DNA from: Candidatus Sediminicultor tertius | GTDB taxonomy: Bacteria > Atribacterota > Phoenicimicrobiia > Phoenicimicrobiales > Phoenicimicrobiaceae | Direction: 5' to 3' | Assembly: GCA_003527405.1 (NCBI GenBank) | Contig: DPXH01000020.1 | Coordinates: 9,430 to 22,943, forward strand | DNA: 13,514 bases | Part shown: piece by piece, positions 12,882-13,514 of the stretch | How the letters are laid out: each line of letters opens with the position of its first letter | How positions within the stretch are numbered: the stretch's first letter is position 1 | Notes under the pieces: model-generated | Database searches by the model: none | Told to the model about the DNA's origin: nothing | What the model saw: only the letters and a program-made list of their open reading frames with translations | Made by a program: the position numbers and the translations under genes

Positions 12882-13400
12882 TCAATATTCGATTCCTATT
12901 CTCGCCCTAATACCTTTTTGGTAAGGGTGCTTAATCTCTTTCATTTCGGTAACTAAATCGGCAATCTCTATTATCTCTTCAGGAGCTCGTCTTCCGGTGA
13001 TAACTACTTCTACTTCATCGGGTTTCCCTTTTAATTTTTCGACAACTTCTTTTAAATCTAATAACTCATAATAAAGCGCCATATTAAGTTCATCAAATAT
13101 CACTATATCATAATTACCGCTTTGCATTCCCTTTACACCAAAAGAGAAAGCTTTTTCGGCTTCCTCATAATCTACCTTTTTTGCTTTGCCTTTATAGACA
13201 AAATCTTTAGTGCCAAAAGTCTTTAAAGTTATATTAGGGATTAATTCAATCGAATGAAGTTCTCCATAATCCCATTTTTTCATAAACTGAACTATTAATA
13301 CTTTCATATTTCTGCCTGCTGCCCTGAGTGCTAAGCCTAAGGCAGCGGTAGTTTTGCCCTTTCCGTCACCAGTATAAACTTGAATTAAACCTTTTATCAT
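12882..13400 (-). CDS. cobO: Corrinoid adenosyltransferase (CobO/BtuR family)
   Basis: ATP:cob(I)alamin/cobinamide adenosyltransferase that forms the cobalt-carbon bond of adenosylcobalamin, cytosolic. The 172-residue protein begins MIKGLIQVYTGDGKGKTTAALGLALRAAG in two overlapping blocks: strand IKGLIQVYTG (2-11) and P-loop GDGKGKT (11-17). It continues with VQFMKKWDYGE (37-47), Walker B-like DIVIFDELNMAL (98-109), VITGRRAPEEI (133-143) and the conserved tail HPYQKGIRARIGIEY (158-172). A longer frame starts at ATG 13439, but that codon lies within about 9 bases of the -10 box and would be nearly leaderless. ATG 13400 has GGGAGG about 12 bases upstream (and GGTGAG directly before it) and gives the usual family N-terminus. 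The stop overlaps the TTGA before larE. The link to nickel-cofactor genes is discussed in the findings. Confidence 0.94.
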   Translation of the reverse strand: MIKGLIQVYTGDGKGKTTAALGLALRAAGRNMKVLIVQFMKKWDYGELHSIELIPNITLKTFGTKDFVYKGKAKKVDYEEAEKAFSFGVKGMQSGNYDIVIFDELNMALYYELLDLKEVVEKLKGKPDEVEVVITGRRAPEEIIEIADLVTEMKEIKHPYQKGIRARIGIEY

Positions 13401-13447
13401 CTCACCAACTGACCTCCCATACTTATAAGCCCAAAACATTTAAAATT

Positions 13448-13456
13448 ATTATACCA
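13448..13456 (-). promoter_or_regulatory. Extended -10 promoter of the cobO-lar operon
   Basis: On the minus strand TGG-TATAAT is a perfect -10 hexamer (13453-13448) with the TG extension (13456-13455). No good -35 hexamer is present at 16-18 bases (GTGTTT at 13476-13471 is weak), as is common for extended -10 promoters. Transcription would begin near 13441, giving a leader of about 40 bases before the ATG at 13400. The remainder of the window, up to 13514, shows no gene. Confidence 0.6.
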
Positions 13457-13514
13457 AAATAATTAATAAAAAACACACTAACTTTACCTGTAGAGACATT
13501 AACTGTAAAATATA

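Noticed and set aside
11206..13400. Lactate racemase operon proper
   Set aside because: No LarA signature is present in the window, so only cofactor synthesis can be claimed.
1..13514. Insertion sequence or prophage
   Set aside because: No transposase, integrase or phage gene in any frame; the repeats are non-coding and short.
1..13514. tRNA or rRNA genes
   Set aside because: The GGGTTCGATGAATCGAACCC palindrome recalls a T-arm (GGTTCGAATCC), but no cloverleaf or acceptor stem surrounds any copy.

Overview
This is an AT-rich bacterial window in which every gene I can support lies on the minus strand. Bacterial signs are Shine-Dalgarno sites before most starts, an extended -10 box (TGG-TATAAT) before the rightmost gene, and bacterial gene families. 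The gene set is RecD2, archaeal-type phosphoglycerate mutase, ComB, M42 peptidase, nickel-pincer cofactor genes and a corrinoid adenosyltransferase. With the very repeat-rich gaps, it suggests an uncultivated anaerobic lineage. I cannot name the phylum; that impression is inference only.

Layout, read in the direction of transcription (right to left). (1) A tight operon at 13456-10007 runs cobO - larE - larB - larC. LarB, LarE and LarC are the three enzymes that build the nickel-pincer nucleotide (NPN) cofactor of lactate racemase and its relatives. No larA is in the window. (2) Two single-gene units follow, a DUF2007 protein and a YjbQ/UPF0047 protein. (3) A second operon at 8330-2553 runs recD2 - apgM - comB - class V aminotransferase - vanZ-like. 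(4) Two more single-gene units follow: an M42 aminopeptidase and an endonuclease III/MagIII-like DNA glycosylase.

The most striking feature is the gaps between transcription units. They are mosaics of short repeats in a nearly constant order. Directly after a stop codon comes an S module (ATCTCGTATCTCG, AGTCAGAAG, AGCGTGGAGCG types). Then come P modules, 20-bp palindromes with 9-bp arms and a 2-bp centre, often ending in CTAC. Then, before the next start codon, comes a T module (quasi-periodic, with a shared core CCRATTAAATTAGTT). The short gaps inside the operons lack these modules. P palindromes keep their pairing while their arm sequences differ, so they behave like a structured, diversifying element family.

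Two genes are touched by these repeats. One P palindrome sits in frame inside the N-terminal coding region of larE. An S-type repeat forms the last codons and stop of the glycosylase gene, where the fourth iron-sulfur cysteine would be expected. These repeats are the best candidate here for something not well described.
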